Positions 48,200 through 60,564 are shown, counted from the stretch's first letter. The stretch: DNA of 64,000 nucleotides from Dicaeum eximium (GCA_013396995.1 VWZP01006135.1:424747-488746); one strand, 5' to 3'. The notes: a model not told the origin generated them from the sequence alone. Numbers and translations: made by a program.

Positions 48200-51044
48200 T
48201 TAAGCTACTTTTTAATTAACTTCCTCAGCAGGAAACATTGCTCAAGGCACACAGCTAGCCCAGGGTGCTTTGTGTTTAATGGTTCCTAGTGCAGACACAT
48301 ACATTTATTATTAATTATTAATAATGAATTAACAGCTAATTAATGATTTCCTGCTGCTCTGACCCTTCCTCATGCCAGCTGTGGCCAGTGGAGAGTGTCC
48401 CTCCACCACTCTGTGGGATGCTGTAGGGAAACCCCACATGCAGTTGGTGCAACCAGCTTGGTCCCTTTCTATGGCTCTGCATTCCCAGCATGTGGATCAC
48501 ACCTCTGGCAGCTCCCTGGATGTGTGCTGTAGGTGGAGTCTGCAATCACAGGCTAGAAATAAAAATGGAATGAGTTTTTATGGGGAAAAAAGATGAAGTT
48601 TCAGGTACTTTTGGTGGGGCTGTGGGAATGAGGGAAGGTCCTTTTGCAATCTGACAGGGATGCAGGGACTGCCTCATGTGACTCTGCAAACCACGTGTTC
48701 CCCTGGTAGCTGGGAAGCAAAGCCACTGAATTACCATCATATCAATAAATCTGGACTTTGTAAGGTTAGTACAACTTGGGTTTCTATTGTGATTGTATTT
48801 TTAATAGGGTTTGGACAGGTTTTCCTGTGTTCTCAGACCCCAAAGCTTCTACACCTTACAAGAAAAACAGCTTGTTTCTATAGCCATGCTCTAGATCACA
48901 CTGAGGCAGCCTCAACAGTTTGGTTTGAAGCTTTTTTTTTTTTTTTTTGTGTGTGCTTTTTTAAGTCAGGTTGAGTGAGTTGTATTCCTCTGTCCTGGTA
49001 GCTACAGAAAATAAAAGTAAAATCTATTTCTGGATCTACCCGAATCAGCTCCTCTTGCACCAGCTTGTTTTGGTCCATGATTACATTTAAGTACTCACTT
49101 TAAAATTAACCCCAAACCACAAATAAAGCAGACTCCATAACTTCTACCTTCAGCTGGGGGGAGGGGGGATGGAATCCCCCAAGTAAAATAGAAACTAAAA
49201 GTATAACAGTTTGAAATACTAAAGTTCATTTCCAGCTCCCGAATTTCCTCTTCTGTGTATGTTATTAAGGCACTTAATTTGATGAGCACTGAAAAATAGT
49301 TTCCTCCTTCTGTGTGCTGCATATTTCATAAACTTTTGTGTTTCTTTTGTCTGAAGTCTTCTGTGTGAAGTTAGGGATGTCAGGGAAATATAAAATGGGA
49401 AATGGTACTTGACCTCAGATTTTTCTAGAAGAGGAAGTTGATTTATTTGTCTGAAGTTATTTTTAGGCTAACTGGAAATATTTAAGGAGAAATTGTGGAT
49501 TTAAAAAAATTATCTTCCAATTATATTGAATAATTGGAAACTTCTCATGTTCCTTGTGCCTGTTTCAGCTCCTCCCCATCATTTTACCCCTTGGCTCATT
49601 TGGCAAAATTACTCTCAGGAAACAGAACATGTCAGCACTATGGTAGAAAAAGGTGCTTTCATTAAGAAAAAACCCAAACTTCTATTTTGCAACAAGACAA
49701 TCCTAAAACTGTTACATGCAATGGAAAATTTCTAGGAGGAGTTGACCTGTAATTCTCCTCCCTGCTGTATTTTTATTATCACTTTGAAGTTGAATGAGAC
49801 CTTAAATATTCTGTACATGATTTTATAATGACTTGTTTCCAGAGCTCTCTAAAATCCCAGGAAGAGAAAAGTAGAGATACAGCACTGACTAGGCTGCAAA
49901 ACTGGGTTTTGATGTTGGCTTTTGACATGGTTTAGCTGTACTGGATTGAAGTTATGCTTGTGGGTGTAAAATGTAAAATCATCTATCAGTACAAATATTT
50001 TTTGACCTGGGTTACATCAATTCTTGGTCAGATTTGCATCCATCCAGCTTCTTAAATAAATAGAGGTGAGAAACTTAACCCTGCCCTGAGTTACAGAAGG
50101 AAAGGTGACAGGTAAATAAAGGAGGTTATAGTTCACATTGGTTTGCTGCTTTCCCATGACAGATTTGAGGTCATATTAAGGAGCAGTTTAGCACTTGTTG
50201 GCACCTAAGGTTATTCCATATATGTGTTTTTTATTCAAATACAGGATGAACAGTGAAGCCAACCTCTCTTTCTATTTTCTGAGGGCAGGCAGGTCTTAAT
50301 GCTCCATAAATTTCAGTGCCTGTGAGTCAGGCATAGTCAGATACAGCAGGAATGTTACACACAACTTGCTAATCAATTGTTTCATTAACAAAAAAGGTAA
50401 TCTTTTGTCTGTTTGTTTCTTTGGGGTTTTCTTTAGATTTCCTGGAGCTTTTGCATGTTTTCCTTAGTGCCAGAGTTCTGGGTTATGTTTTAAAAAGTTT
50501 GTATATTCTGAGAGGGTCTAAAAAGAAACCACATCCTGTTTTCTTTTCTTTCTTATCCATCAGAAATACAAGTTGGGCTGTTCCCAGCTGCTTTTTGGAT
50601 TCTGCAGAGTGCTCAACACAGATTTCCTATCGCAGGGTATGCAGCTCTCTCCTCTCTGATTTTGGTTTTCATTCAGCACAAGGCAGTTGTGAAAACAAAG
50701 CCTTTTATCTGGATCTTCAGAAGTGGCGTGTTCACTTTCAGATTTGGAAGAAAAGCAAGAAAAATTCTGAAGACTGTAGTTGAAGAAAGAAGGCAGGCAT
50801 ACAGGATGATGTCAACCAAAGAAATACATAGTGGAGAAGGGAGACATGATGTTGAGCTCCCCACACCCAAAAGAATTCAGGAAAATATGTAATTTCTGAG
50901 GTACTCATGACTAAAGCAGCCAGAGTTTTGGTATAAACCCACCTGGTTACATGCCCCTGGGAGAGGGAGCTACTGGGAATCTCAGTGACCAGAGCAGGTT
51001 TTGGGAAAGCTGTTTTGGCAATGACAGGGAGGCTGGGAACCATC
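48200..51044. other. Single-copy non-coding stretch
   Basis: No gene or transposon recognised. A patch of TTAATTA-type sequence lies at 48205-48350 (ATTAATTATTAATAATG). An interrupted T run is at 48931-48948. A 120-codon frame at 50421-50783 (plus) shows no domain. Confidence 0.5.
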
Positions 51045-51223
51045 CTGCCTTCCAGTCTGACCAGCTGGGTGTCCAGTTTTCAGAAGATAGACAGAACTGG
51101 ACAGGTTAGAGCACCCAATTCTCAGAAGAGAGCCAGAACTGGACAAGTCAGAATGCCCAGTTCTTGGATGAGAACCAGAACTGGGCTAGTCAGGGTGTCC
51201 AGCTGCCAGAAGAAAGCTCGTGG
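51045..51223. repeat. 42-bp degenerate minisatellite
   Basis: Three full units start at 51072, 51114 and 51156 and a partial one at 51198, all exactly 42 bp apart. Each begins near TCCAGTT, has CAGAAGA and continues with CCAGAACTGGACA and GTCAGA-type sequence. A degraded partial unit precedes at about 51045. Because 42 is a multiple of 3, the plus frame at 50985-51233 stays open through the array and reads as a 14-residue repeat rich in Arg, Ser and Gln. Nothing else supports a protein. Confidence 0.9.
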
Positions 51224-51304
51224 TGGTGCCTGAAAATAATTGTATGGTCTTGTTCCCATCTATGGCTTTCCAAGACCAGGGATCAGAGAGACCCTGGAAT
51301 TTTG

Positions 51305-51388
51305 GTGCAGGGTGCTTTGTATGGATTTGGACAATGAAGGTGTGTGGCAGTGCAGGGAGCTTTGTATGGATTGGGAAGGTGTGTGACC
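51305..51388. repeat. 45-bp tandem duplication (about 2 copies)
   Basis: GTGCAGGGTGCTTTGTATGG at 51305 recurs at 51350, with AAGGTGTGTG following in both. It lies 80 bp after the 42-bp minisatellite but shares no unit with it. Confidence 0.9.
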
Positions 51389-52822
51389 AGCCAGTATCCA
51401 TGTAGGTGTGACACGTCTCACAGGCCTTTTCCCTGCTTTCCCCACCCAGATGACCTTGCAGATTTGAGGCTTTTCCAGGCTGAGCAGGAAAGACCGCTCA
51501 GGGGTGGGATCTTTTGATCTTTCCCTATTTGCATTTTCAGCATCCCAGAAGTCACTGTAGAAATCCAGGACAGGTTGAACAATGCAGGGCTGAGGAGGGG
51601 CCATGGGGACAGTTGGATAATCCTGTCTGGATTAACAGCTGGATGTCTCAGAAGCACTGGAGTTTTTCCCTCAGCACACACAGCTCATGGAGTACGTGAA
51701 TCAAATCCCACAATTAGACAGGTCTGCAGGGTTCCATTTTTCTGACCACTTAGAAATTGGGTAATTCTCCTGATGTTCATGGTGTCTCTTCCAGCACAAT
51801 GGCAGATGTCAGTATCTGCAGCTGGAAGATGGGAGTTGCAGGGTAAATCTCAAGGGTGAGTGTTCTACCCCCAAACCAACACTGTGAAAGGGAGTTCAGG
51901 ACTTCAGCTGCTCACTCTCACTGAGAAAAATTATTGACCATGAATTCCACTCAGAGCAGTCTAGGTCTGCAAATACTTTTACTATATAAATATTGGGGGT
52001 TTTCCACATCTCTCCATGCTTTCATATTTGAAAGCATGACCTTACAATGAAGGACTGAATAGAAAAGATTCTTTTTAAATAATTACTAATAGTCAACTTG
52101 ACCTATCTGCATAAAAATCTTAGCTCTACAAATAATTGCAATGAAAGATAAATTGATTGGTAGTTGCTGGTTATAGAAGCACCAAGAAAGAAGTTTTTTC
52201 TCTTCTCTGAGAGGGTAAAAATGAGTAGAAATAGTTTTGACCTGTAAGAGCACCTGCTTGAGGAGCTGAGGCTGTTTTAGATGTGTAGTGATAAAAGCAG
52301 ACAACCCAGATTGCTGATAAAAGCCATGAAAAGATGACTTTCCTCCTCCCATGCTTCCAGTCCTGAAAGGAAGGTTAATGTCTGGTCCAGGAGGTGCAAA
52401 AATCTGTGCTGCACTTGTCATGGAGGTCTGGCACTGCAATGGTCCCATTCCAGAGTTGGAAGTACAAATTTCTTTCCATATTGCGCTTCATAAATATGTA
52501 AATGCCCTGTTCCTTTGTTTGGTTCATATTCTCTAACTTTGCCTTCAAGCTCCTTATGTCAAACTGTTTCGAACTGAAGAGGGAACCCAAAGATTGTGCA
52601 TTTGTTAACTAACTTCCTTCCCCAGCCACTGTAGTGTCAGAAACAGGGACCTGTTGATGGTTGAAATCCACATTTGACTGATAATTTTTGAGCCAAACTC
52701 TTCATTAATGTGTGTAATGAATTGTCAGTTGTTGATGTGTGTGTGTATTTGAGTGTGCTTCATGCTCAGATTGCCAGAGATCACAGCCAAAAAACCTCTA
52801 AAAACCCACAATGACTCAACAT
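51389..52822. other. Single-copy non-coding stretch
   Basis: No gene recognised. A hairpin is at 52015-52038 and a short GT run at 52735-52747. Confidence 0.55.
52015..52038. repeat. Perfect inverted repeat (hairpin)
   Basis: Arms CATGCTTTCA and TGAAAGCATG (10 bp) around the 4-nt loop TATT. Function unknown. Confidence 0.75.
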
Positions 52823-53188
52823 ATCATAGAATCCAGACTAGTTTGAGTTGGAAAGGATCTAAAAACTCATCCAATGCCACCCCCTGCCATGGGCAGGAAC
52901 ACCTTCCAGAATCCCAGCTTGCTCCAAGCTCCGTCCAGCCTGGCTTTGGACACTTCCAGAGATCCAGGGGCAGCCACAGCTTCTCTGGGCACCCTGTGCC
53001 AGGGCCTGCCCACCCTCACAGGGAACAATTCCTTCCCAATAGTCCATCTATCCCTGCCCTCTGGCAGTGGGAAGCCATTCCCCCTTGTCCTGTCCCTAAA
53101 GTCTCCCTGGAGTCTTCTCCTCTCCAGACTGGACACCCCCAGTTCTCCAGCCCGGCTCCAGAGCAAAGGGGCTCCGGCCCTCAGATCA
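52823..53188 (-). mobile_element. CR1 LINE fragment, 3' end
   Basis: ATCATAGAATCCAGACTAG, CCCCTGCCATGGGCAGG, TTGCTCCAAGCTCCG, CTCTGGGCACCCTGTGCC and CCCCTTGTCCTGTCCC, then CTTCTCCTCTCCAGACTGG, give the reverse complement of about 360 bp of CR1 3' region. It is relatively well preserved compared with the other copies. Confidence 0.95.
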
Positions 53189-54259
53189 CATCTTGATTCT
53201 GAAAAGTTCTTAATCTAGTTTTTAATCTGAAAGTTACCAGGAAGGCAGCAGCCCAAACACCACACCACAGCATAACTTCTGTTTCAGAGTTCAGCCTCAG
53301 CAAAGGTTTTTAAAGGCCTTTCTTATAAAGGGGCCGTCTTCTTCTTGGAAAAGATTTGTATGAACTGTGTCAGTTCCCAACAATTATTCTCCACTTGCAC
53401 AGACTGGTTTTCCCCTTCTCCTTGTCAGCACGTCAGCCAAGGTGTATCCACATCCCCACCATGGTATTTACAGCAAACTTCCAGGAGTTTGGGGTAAAAC
53501 TTGGGTATTGTGACGTCAATATCTTACATGAGGTTTTGTGGTGACAGTCATGTGCAAGAATTTTGCTTCTGTGAAAAGTGTTTGCAAATTAGGGAGAAAA
53601 GGGTGGAACTTCATGTTCCCAGCAAGGACTGTTCCTGTGCTGCCCGTACAAGGGGATGAGCAGTTTGGAGATTCCCGTTCCCAGTGGGAGAGGAAGGGCA
53701 TCAGCACATCTCCTCTTGGCAACTTCCACTGAGCCAGTGCCAAAGGCTTCCTGTTGATTGATGCACAAAAAGCACCACTTCAGCTGCATCAGCCTTTGGG
53801 GGACGATTCTCCGAAGCATGGAAAATTTCCAGGGTGCATCCAGGGTCTCAGCACAGCAACTCCTGCTGTGGCCAGCTGGGCCATAGGGTGACTGCCTGGG
53901 AGACAAGCTCAGCCATGCCAGAGATGTCCAGCAGGCTGGTCCTTGGGACATGCTTTACCTTGGTGATCTCTCAAACACAAGGTAAAGGGGATTTTTCTGC
54001 AAAGTCTCACCCACCAAATAACCTTTGTAACATGTCTTAGTGTTCACTCTTTCAGGATATATGTGATAATTTCAACTTTAGGGGTCCTGTAGGAGGTTGA
54101 TCTGAGGATTTGTGTCAAAAACAGTTCTCCTCGTGAGTCTCACAATGTCCAATGATAGTCTGTGGCTTTTTCCCCCAGGATCCATCTAGGATGCCCTCCT
54201 GGAGGCCTCTCTGTTTGTTAGACATGGATGCTGTGACATGGACCATATGTAAGTCTGAT
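53189..54259. other. Single-copy non-coding stretch
   Basis: Nothing recognised. A 120-codon minus frame (53589-53951) has no domain. Confidence 0.55.
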
Positions 54260-54615
54260 TCACAGAGTCATGGAATAATAGAATATGCTGAGAGGGAAGG
54301 GACCCACCAGGGTCATGGATCCAGCCCCTGTCCCTGCCCAGACACCCCAACAATCCCACCCTGTCCATCCCTGGGAGCATTGCCCAAACCCTCCTGGAGC
54401 TCTGGCAGCCTTGGGGCTGTGCCCATTCCCTGGGGAGCCTGGGCAGGGCCAGCACCCTCTGGGGAAGAACCTTTCCCTGAGATCCAACCTAAACCTCCCT
54501 GGCACAGCTCCAGCCATTCCCTGGGTCCTGTCCCTGTCACAGGGAGACGAGCTGTCCCTTGGGAGGAGCTGCAGCCTCCGGTGAGCTCAGCCCTGTCTCC
54601 TGTCTTCAGGCTGCT
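54260..54615 (-). mobile_element. CR1 LINE fragment, 3' end (TATGCTGAG subtype)
   Basis: TCACAGAGTCATGG, GAGGGAAGGGACCCACCAGG, CACCCCAACAATCCCACCC, GAGCTCTGGCAGCCTTGG and ATTCCCTGGGGAGCCTGG are the reverse complement of the CR1 subtype also present at 20.33 kb, here longer and better preserved. A 173-codon plus frame (54152-54673) runs antisense through it and is not a gene. Confidence 0.93.
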
Positions 54616-57159
54616 TGGTGTTGGTGCCAGTTTTGTTCCCTCTGTCTCACTGTGGTGCTCCCTGCCCAGCTAAGCATCACAGCCCCCACACTCCTGACCC
54701 TTCTCCCCACACAGCAGGTTAAAGGGTGAATGAAACCAGCTGTTTTCTCTCCTCACTGGGAGTCAGGAAGGCTTGGAACACCCAGGCAGCCCGGGAAGTG
54801 TCCCTATGGGTGTGCAGGCACAGAGCACTGCTTGGCGGAGCACTGATCGTGCACCGGCAGTGTGTGCAAGGTTCAGGCATCTTGCATCAGCCCCTTAGCT
54901 GGCTAAAAAAAAAACCCTCTCCAGGAAATTCAGGGGTTCCCCTTTTTCCTAGTCACTGCTCTCACACAGCCAGTCTGTTCAGGAACTGTTTATATTTCCC
55001 TGAATAATAAAAATATTACCTTTAACTCCTGTTTGAAGAGAGCGGGGATGATGAATGGAGCTTCCGCTCTTCTTCTAAAGCCCCACTAAAATCTGCATCA
55101 GCTGGGTGATTTTGGGAAGCTTTCCCTTGCCTGTCCCACGGTTCCAGACACAGGAAATGGGCAGATATTTGCTGTTGCTTCCCATAACCTGCTGGATGAA
55201 GAGAATGTGTTAACTCTGTGCAATGGCAACCATGGTATATAACACAGTGGGAGGGCGGGGGGACTTCAAACCCTGTTGGTCATCCAGCGACTTCCTTTCA
55301 GAGGGCTGGTTGGCTCCTTTATATCTAGATTCACAGTAGGGGATATTTAAAAACTGGTCCTAACTTCCATTAAGAAACAGGGAAGATTTTCATAATAAAA
55401 CCAGCCTATTCTGATTCCTTCTATATTAAGTACTAGAAAAATTTAAGTGACACAGCCTTGGTCAAATATTAATGTATTTGTCAAGCATCAGCAAACAGAT
55501 AATACAAAAACTCCTCAAAAGGTTGAAACCACTTGCATTTCCCTACACTGACTGCTCTGGTTCAGGACAGAGCGAGTGGAAATGGTTTATTGCACTTTTA
55601 CTGGTGTGTAGAACTTGCTGTGCAACTTGAACACTTGATGATATGAATAACTTGATTGAAATGCAGATATTAGGGAAGGAGAGCCTTTAATGCCTCTAGG
55701 AACAACCTTATCCACTGACCTTACTGAGTCATATGAAGGGAGCGATTTGGGGTTTATGAAATCCTTCCATGTATCTTATCAAAGTTTCAGAAAAGCCAAA
55801 TAAGTGCAATCGCCGGGTTCAGGACAACGAGTTCATCAACAAGGAAACACTTCCAGCACTTTATAGAAAGGATCTGAGAGGAAAGGCAGAATGAGGGGTG
55901 TGATACAAACCAGTTCAGTGAATAGCTTGTTCTCCTGAGTAACTTAAGCTTGATAACAACCCCATGCAGTCTTGATATGAGGGCTCGTGAGCTGTGGTGG
56001 AGCTGGAATCAAGTTTCATCAAGTTCTTCTTCTGAGCCTACAACCTCAGTCAAGGGAGCTTTTCCTAGCAAAGAAAAAGGATGCAAGAATTTCTGGGCCC
56101 CCATGATACTTGTGGGTGTAGCGTGGGCAGCCCCTCACAAAATGGGTCTGCAGCAGGTGAAGGAGCTCAGCGAGCGCAAACGCTTTTCCAACACCTGCTG
56201 GAGCCAATGTGATGTTTCAGACACCCATGCCACTCTTTGGGACACATTTCTCTAGGCTTTTGCTTTTGTTAGTCAAAAACGCCTCTGCTGTTGGCTGCTG
56301 AGGTGGATCACATGAACCTTCCACACGGACATTGCTGCAAGAATCCAGTGACTGCAATTCCTTCCCTCTCATGCTGCTCTCAGGGATCTACATACAGGTG
56401 CTAGTGTTTATTTAGCATGATGTGCAGAAAATGTAGATTTCTCAAGCATTGAACCAAAATATTTACTTTTCTCTCCATGGATTTAGCTATTGCAAAGCCA
56501 ATGTCTATCAGCAAATCATGAGAGCTAAAGGAGCAGAGCACCCTGGAAGTTATCATTGGACATGGTGAGACCAGGTAATGTCCCTGCCAAGGGACCTTTG
56601 AAAATGGTCAACATGGGGCTGCTCCTGCTGCTCTTAGAGACTGGAGGAATTTTTTGGATTGCAATTTCACCATGTCTTTCTCTCCATGGGCTTTAAGGGT
56701 TTCCCAGATCCAGTTATAGCAATATAAATGTGTGTCACTGTTTGGATCAGAGCTGAAAAGCAGAATCTGACCTTTATACAGCTATTTTTTCCCTCAGTTG
56801 CACAGAAAATGGATGCACAATTAACAGACCACTAATAACTGTGTGACCAGCACAGGGTATTGCAGCATAGGTTAACACATCCAGCCAGTGACCCGTTTGG
56901 TCATGGGAAAGGGCTGTAAATCCACGAAAACTGGTGTTTCATTCGTGGAAGCTGAAAGGATGGACAGTGCGTAACTCCTCGTAAGTCACCAGTTGTGTAA
57001 GCGTGAGGAAGCTGCTGGCGTGGTCAGCCCGAGGATCCTGCTCCTGGATCATATATCCTGCAGGGAAATGGCTTTGCACAAGTGCAGGAAGTCAGCTGTG
57101 TCAAAGATTGGTGACACACTGTGAGGGCTGAGTGATGGATGCACACAGGGCACCCCGTC
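54616..57159. other. Single-copy non-coding stretch
   Basis: No gene or transposon recognised in 2.5 kb. Confidence 0.55.
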
Positions 57160-57300
57160 TGTACCATGGGGTCACAGGATCCTTGGCCTGGAGGTGACCT
57201 CAGGAGATCCTTGTCGAACCCCCCTCAAAGCAGGTCAGACCTGGTCACTCATGGCTGGCAGCAGCTGGGTGTTGAGAGCCTCCATGGATGGAGCTGGCCC
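57160..57300 (-). mobile_element. Probable old CR1 LINE fragment
   Basis: GGGTCACAGGATCCTTGGCC, AGGAGATCCTTGTCGAACCC, CCTCAAAGCAGGTCAGACC and GAGCCTCCATGGATGGAG are in the order of a minus-strand CR1 3' end but strongly diverged. It could instead be unrelated single-copy DNA. Confidence 0.5.
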
Positions 57301-58257
57301 TGGGACCACATTGTACCTTCCTCCTGCCTGGAATGAGCAGTGAGTGTCAGCCCTTGTGTCCAAATGGCCACTGTACTGCCTGATCCTAATCAATTCCTGA
57401 GCTGATAATCCTGCTCAGCCTTGGCAGCCTCAAACCCTTCTGATGTCTGGGCCTCAAATGCACTGTTGTTACTCTGCTCGTCTCTGAGGCAGAGTGAATA
57501 GATTCCAACAAAACTAAAACTACACTAAAATGTTCTGTGTCTGAACAGCAATAGCAAGAAACCCCCCCAGGATAATTCCAGCCCCAGTGAGCTCACAGAT
57601 TGTTGGGAGTTAAGGTGAGAAGAGTGCCAGGATCTGCTTTATGGATGTGGCTTCCCTCTCTGTGCCAGGCAATAGGAACTATAGGAACTTTTCCTTCTTG
57701 AGGCAACACTCCTTTCTCCCTCTGCGTTTCTTTTCAAAACTCTGCACAGTTTGTTTTAAGGAGGCTGCACATTCAGAGGCTGCATTGCCCAGTTCCTATT
57801 GTCCTTGCTAAAGCCTTAAAGGAAAATCACTTGAATTAAATATTTTTCCCCTTGCCCCAGGCAGGATGTAAAACAAAAGAGATTCCTTAAACCACGGATG
57901 GCCAAAGTATTTTTATTTACTTTTTTTATGGCCGGTTTAATTGTCATCAGTGACTGGTCAAGGGATTAAATGAAATCCACCTGTTTTCAATGCTGCTTGT
58001 GGAATTGATACGTATGAAGAATGTTTTTATGCACATTATAAACAAAATGGGGGTGATTTACACCAGCTACTGTAACAGGAAGCATTACAGAGTGAAATGA
58101 ATTGCAACATAACACGCAATTGCTGAAGGCAACGAAGTTAAAGTAAAATTCATTCTTCTTATTGCAACTTTTTGTAGTGCTGTCATTACTTAAGAAAATT
58201 GTGAAATAGTGGCAGAAGTTTCAGGTCTATTTGAATCCTTTGAATGTGTTCAAACTG
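57301..58257. other. Single-copy stretch with a candidate conserved element
   Basis: No gene recognised. 57880-58170 reads like a vertebrate conserved non-coding element: AT-rich but not low-complexity, with TTTAATTG at 57936, an E-box CACCTG at 57978-57983 and several TAA-containing motifs. I cannot test conservation here. Confidence 0.4.
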
Positions 58258-58495
58258 ACCGAGGAGAAATTTAGGTTCAATATGTAGAAGGAATTGTTCC
58301 CTGTGAGGGTGGGCAGGCCCTGGCACAGGGTGCCCAGAGAAGCTGTGGCTGCCCCTGGATCCCTGGAAGTGTCCAAGACCTGGTTGGACAGGGCTTGGAA
58401 CAACCTGGGCTAGTGAAAGGTGTCCCTGCTCATGGCAGGTGTGGAACTGCATTTTTAAGGTCCCTTCCAACCCAAACTATTTTGGAACTCCATGA
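58258..58495 (+). mobile_element. CR1 LINE fragment, 3' end
   Basis: GAGGAGAAATTTAGG, GGTGGGCAGGCCCTGGC, CCCAGAGAAGCTGTGG, GGATCCCTGGAAGTGTCC and AAGGTCCCTTCCAACCC are the CR1 sense strand, ending in a short ACTCCATGAT-like tail. Confidence 0.95.
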
Positions 58496-58534
58496 TATGA
58501 TTTACTTTCCCCACCCTCCTTTATCTTTTTGCAG

Positions 58535-59060
58535 GGAACAGACCCCAGGAACTACATTTGCCTTGTCCATCCCCTGGGCCCTTCCCTGATCTCCATGACC
58601 TTTCAGAGGTGATGTCCAGGTCTTGCAAGGACACCAGCCAGCACTCTGGGCACCACTGGATGCCACCCATCAGATCCCATGGACTTTAAGAGAGAAGGTT
58701 TCTTGATAGACCCTGAGTCAGTTCCCTTCCAGCACTGGTGGATCCTCTCCTCCTTGAGCCCCATCTCTAAGCTCTGGAGCCTGGAGACCTTCCTGGTGAA
58801 CATTGATGCAAAGTAGACAGAGTCCCTCATTCCCACCTGCAGCAACAGTCACTAAATCCTCTGCCCCACTCAGACACATTTTTCTTGTCCAGCTATATTT
58901 CCCATGTAGGTTTAGAAACTGTTTTTGCTGCCCTTGACCCACTCCATTGAGCTGTGGCCTTCCTGATGGCCACATCCATGCATCCCTGCATGCCTGGGCC
59001 ATGTGTCCCAGTCCTTTGCCTGGACCTCAGTGTAGACCAGGTTGCCATGAACTTCCACAT
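58535..59060 (-). mobile_element. CR1 LINE ORF2 (polymerase) fragment, dead
   Basis: On the minus strand this is the part of CR1 ORF2 from the linker after the endonuclease domain into the start of the reverse transcriptase. Frame pieces at 58718-59002 and 58603-58845 show linker-like stretches (GAEDLVT, then FTRKVSRLQSLEMGLKEE, then VLARP). The reading moves between frames, so it carries indels and is not functional. It is the only 5'-internal CR1 piece in the window; its own 3' end is absent, which implies deletion or a truncated internal copy. It abuts a plus-strand CR1 3' end only 40 bp away. Confidence 0.8.
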
Positions 59061-59987
59061 CCCCAGACCAGACTTCCTATTTTTGTAAGAACTTGCTTTC
59101 AGTTTTGAACAGAAAAAATGTCTCAAGGCAGAGACTTCCTTCTCTGTTTAGACCTAAAAACACATTTGTGACACTCGAATTTCTACTTTCTCATTGTACT
59201 GGGGGAGCACCATGTCTTCAGCTTCTCACCCAGCTATTAACCCTGTCAAATAATCAAGATGATACATGGATTAATGTTCTCTTGTAAGTGGTGCTACTGA
59301 ATCAGAAACTGCCAGGTGAGAGTATTTAGAGCTGCCATGAATGTTTATAGAAGTGAACAAGCCTAAAAAACTTTGCTTACACATGAAAAAAAAAATATTA
59401 AGTGTTTATTCTAGAAGACAGAGTTTAACTCTGATCTGATTATATGATGCTGTTGATATTCCGCAGGCCTAGGCAGATCCCTGGACATTTTTGCTGTGAC
59501 CATGCCATTCAGTCCCATTTACATGCCAGGTTTAAGGGGAAATTAGTGACATAGACTCATTTATTTGTATACATTCTCATCTAATGGATTAATCCATGTT
59601 TACATACCTGCTCTGTGAGCCACCTGGTAAACCCTGAAACCTGAGGAGAGCAGAAGATATTGGTCCATGGCTTTTCAGAGTTCCTTCTCAAAGTAAACAG
59701 GCCTGTGCTGCTGCTTGGTGCCCAACAGTTTGATTTCCATTGTATGGAAATGAAGCCTGGCTAAGAAGGAGGTGCTCAAGCACCAAACAGATTAAAGGAT
59801 AAAGAATTTTCTATGCTTTGTTGCCTTCTCTCTCTAGAGGGAGGCACTTCCTATAAATATTTGGTTCTAGTTCCTGCAGTTTTTGAGTATGTGACACTTG
59901 GACAGATGATTCATATGTTTTCATAGTCTTCTAGGCACATATTTATTAGCTCCTCAGATACAGAGAATTGAATTAGTTAATTAATTA
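59061..59987. other. Single-copy non-coding stretch
   Basis: Nothing recognised; AT-rich. Confidence 0.6.
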
Positions 59988-60137
59988 AGAAGCTGTGGCT
60001 GTGCCATCCCTGGAAGTGTTCAAGGCCAGGTTGAACAAGGCTTGGAGCAACCTGGTATCCCTGCCCATGGCAGACAGTGGAACTAGAAGAGCTTTAACGT
60101 AATTCCAACTCAAACCAGTCTGGAATTCTGTGATTTG
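59988..60137 (+). mobile_element. CR1 LINE fragment, 3' end
   Basis: AGCTGTGGCTGTGCCATCCC, GGAAGTGTTCAAGGCCAGG, TTGGAGCAACCTGG and CCTGCCCATGGCAG, then GAATTCTGTGATTT, are the CR1 sense 3' end with a small internal deletion where GGGCTAGTGGAAGG is expected. Confidence 0.93.
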
Positions 60138-60458
60138 TAAGTGAGCACATGAGTGCAAATAGGAATTTGAATTGAGTCTCTTTTTTTTGTAACAAGTCTT
60201 GTTATGAGACAGTGTAGAGCTGCATCACTGGTACATGCCCAAAGCCAGAAGATGATGAAATCCATCAGCAGCTGCTGAAGTCCATCCCAGCCACCCTTAT
60301 GTCATTATTCCTGATGATGGCATTTATGAAAGCTCTTTTTAGAGAGTTTCTACTCTGTGAGAACTCTTGAAAGCCTGTTTTTCTTTCAATTGCAACAAAC
60401 CCACCCTGAAAATGTTGGAATTCCCTGCAAATTGGAAAAGCTGCTGTTGATGTGCCAT
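60138..60458. other. Single-copy non-coding stretch
   Basis: Nothing recognised between the CR1 and the LTR. Confidence 0.6.
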
Positions 60459-60564
60459 GTCTGTGTAGTGGGTCTAGTGGTGGCCAAATACCAGTGCACC
60501 CACTAGAATTATTACTCATTTTCTGCTGCGAGATAAGGATTAGGAAGAGAGCAAAGCAGGCTCA

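Noticed and set aside
54152..54673. Plus-strand frame of 173 codons rich in proline
   Set aside because: It runs antisense through a CR1 3' end. Similar proline-rich frames appear in other copies of the same repeat.
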